DNA of 12,261 nucleotides from Candidatus Gottesmanbacteria bacterium RIFCSPLOWO2_01_FULL_49_10 (GTDB lineage Bacteria > Patescibacteriota > Microgenomatia > UBA10105 > UBA927). The stretch's first letter is position 1, and every line of letters begins with the position of its first letter. Below, piece by piece: positions 11,269 through 12,261 of this stretch. The stretch covers positions 2,562 through 14,822 of the forward strand of contig MFJZ01000071.1 of the NCBI GenBank assembly GCA_001781025.1, read 5' to 3'. Under the pieces are notes generated by a model. That model searched no databases, was not told the DNA's origin, and saw only the letters and a list, made by a program, of their open reading frames with translations. Made by a program: the position numbers and the translations under genes.

Positions 11269-11730
11269 GTGGAAAAAGTGAAAGAAATTATTAGGAAAAA
11301 ACCGCTTCTTTTTCTTGTTGTTTCTGTGGTGTACGCGCTTGGCGTGGGAGTCCTCAAGTGGGGGATAGCCTGGCCGCCGCAGGCGGCGCTGTACTTTGGC
11401 GGCGCGATCCTGGGCGTTTATTTCCTGGACGGGGCGGAAGTGTTTTTCCATCTCACGCCCTCGCCGTTTCGCTCGATTGTATTCGTTGCAATGTTTGCGC
11501 TCGTCAGCTTATTTGTCGTTACCTCATCGGGGAGTTATTTGGGCAGTGGCCTCGTTTTGTCTCTCTATTTATCGCTTCTCCTCTGGCAACTGGGCGAGTG
11601 GAAGCTGGTCGGCAATCTGACGAGCTGGTACCGTATGGTTGCCGGACCGGTATCGGTTACAACACAGCGGTGGGTGCTCGTGGCATTGGCCGCTATTTTT
11701 TTGGTGGAGACGTATCTGTTTATCCGGTAA
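11269..11730 (+). CDS. Five-helix integral membrane protein of unknown function
   Basis: This 153-residue protein has a GTG start. Hydrophobic helices are predicted at about 12-31, 39-60, 68-86, 91-108 and 135-151; the third to fourth loop is short. The N-terminus MEKVKEIIRKK is basic and probably cytoplasmic. No catalytic motif is visible, and I do not recognise the family. It ends 5 nt before the ATG of the HEPN gene, so the two are probably one transcript. Its own promoter overlaps a 21-bp repeat. Confidence 0.78.
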   Translation: MEKVKEIIRKKPLLFLVVSVVYALGVGVLKWGIAWPPQAALYFGGAILGVYFLDGAEVFFHLTPSPFRSIVFVAMFALVSLFVVTSSGSYLGSGLVLSLYLSLLLWQLGEWKLVGNLTSWYRMVAGPVSVTTQRWVLVALAAIFLVETYLFIR

Positions 11731-11735
11731 CATTT

Positions 11736-12230
11736 ATGATCCGGCAGGGATCCATGTTATGGCAGTATCTTTCGCCCGAACAGCGGGCGCTTGCCTCTGA
11801 TGGTGACTTTCTTTTAAAAGACAGCGCGCTCCACGCCGACCCCGAGCCGACGGATTACTCTTACCTTGTCTTTCCCTACGCGAAACTCTATGAGGGATTT
11901 TTGAAAGACCTGTTTCGTGACTTGGGGATTATCGACGAGCGTGCGTACCGAAGTGATCATTTCAGGATCGGAAAAGTTTTAAGTCCCAACCTCGTCCGCA
12001 GGCTCGGGGGTCGTAGTGCGTATGCCGCAATAGAAAATCGCTATGGCAAAGATCTGGCGACCCGGCTGTGGCACGCATGGAAAGAGGGGAGAAATTTAGT
12101 CTTTCACTATTTCCCCCATAACTACCGTGCGTTGACGCGCGACCGGGCGGCAGAGCTTACGACGTCGATTCAGGAAACTATGGAAGAAGCAGTGCGACGG
12201 ACTCGGGCGCGGCATATCAAAGAGGCCTGA
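11736..12230 (+). CDS. HEPN-type putative ribonuclease (RnlA/LsoA-like)
   Basis: The 164-residue protein contains RNLVFH (119-124), the R-x4-H motif of HEPN ribonucleases, in the helical context WHAWKEGRN-LVFHYFPHN. The central part, TDYSYLVFPYAKLYEGFLKD (39-58) and DHFRIGKVLSP (74-84), resembles the C-terminal domain of RnlA/LsoA-type toxins. HEPN enzymes typically cut RNA in toxin-antitoxin, abortive infection or housekeeping systems. No MNT nucleotidyltransferase partner is adjacent; the neighbour is a membrane protein. The start could be 11736 (MIRQGSM) or the second Met at 11754, which has a weak GGGA before it. Confidence 0.75.
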   Translation: MIRQGSMLWQYLSPEQRALASDGDFLLKDSALHADPEPTDYSYLVFPYAKLYEGFLKDLFRDLGIIDERAYRSDHFRIGKVLSPNLVRRLGGRSAYAAIENRYGKDLATRLWHAWKEGRNLVFHYFPHNYRALTRDRAAELTTSIQETMEEAVRRTRARHIKEA

Positions 12231-12235
12231 CACGA

Positions 12236-12242
12236 GGGGAGG
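12236..12242 (+). promoter_or_regulatory. Strong Shine-Dalgarno sequence of the last gene
   Basis: GGGGAGG lies 6 nt before the ATG at 12249. It is the best ribosome binding site in the window, in contrast with the near-leaderless starts elsewhere. Confidence 0.7.
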
Positions 12243-12248
12243 AAACTC

Positions 12249-12261
12249 ATGTATTGCAACA
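12249..12261 (+). CDS. Start of a further gene, truncated by the window edge
   Basis: An ATG preceded by GGGGAGG begins MYCN. A protein starting MYC.xC would fit a zinc-ribbon protein, but only four codons are visible, so no function is assigned. It follows the HEPN gene stop by 18 nt on the same strand and may belong to the same operon. Confidence 0.5.

Noticed and set aside
11358..11735. 5' extension of the HEPN frame overlapping the membrane protein
   Set aside because: It is an alternative frame of a clear transmembrane gene; HEPN homology begins after 11736.

Overview
The window reads as chromosomal DNA of a small-genome bacterium, most likely a Candidate Phyla Radiation member of the Microgenomates type. 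That placement is an inference from gene content (ATP-dependent DNA ligase tail, endonuclease Q-type protein, Tic20-like membrane protein, proline-rich single-pass surface proteins, acylphosphatase), from tight 4-nt gene overlaps, from near-leaderless promoters and from many short palindromic repeats in and between genes. No rRNA, tRNA or CRISPR array is visible.

Layout. 1-96 is the 3' end of an ATP-dependent DNA ligase (+). It converges on a minus-strand block: a membrane-anchored proline-rich protein (115-993) and a VapBC-type toxin-antitoxin pair (1048-1721). A divergent intergenic region with a long inverted repeat separates vapBC from a P-type cation ATPase (1926-4328). Behind the ATPase lies an orphan C-terminal DNA ligase fragment (4330-4551), homologous to the ligase tail at position 1. 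A family 2 glycosyltransferase (4619-5443) follows, then an endonuclease Q homologue (5550-7157) that is about 100 residues longer than I would expect because of three repeat-like in-frame insertions, with a fourth palindromic sequence just before its start.

A palindrome-rich spacer (7158-7413) leads to a Tic20-like membrane protein. A compact housekeeping cluster comes next: phosphoribosyltransferase, peptidyl-tRNA hydrolase (pth), a small unknown protein and acylphosphatase (7834-9683). A two-gene minus-strand island (118-aa unknown protein and a Fic enzyme, 9734-11179) sits between two copies of a 21-bp near-identical direct repeat, one of them being the 3' end of the acylphosphatase gene. 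The window closes with a five-helix membrane protein, a HEPN-type putative RNase and the first codons of another gene.

The most unusual features are the repeat-like palindromes translated inside the endonuclease Q gene together with a duplicated start, the orphan ligase C-terminus, the direct repeats bracketing the Fic island, and a recurring promoter arrangement in which the -10 box lies 6-12 nt from the start codon.
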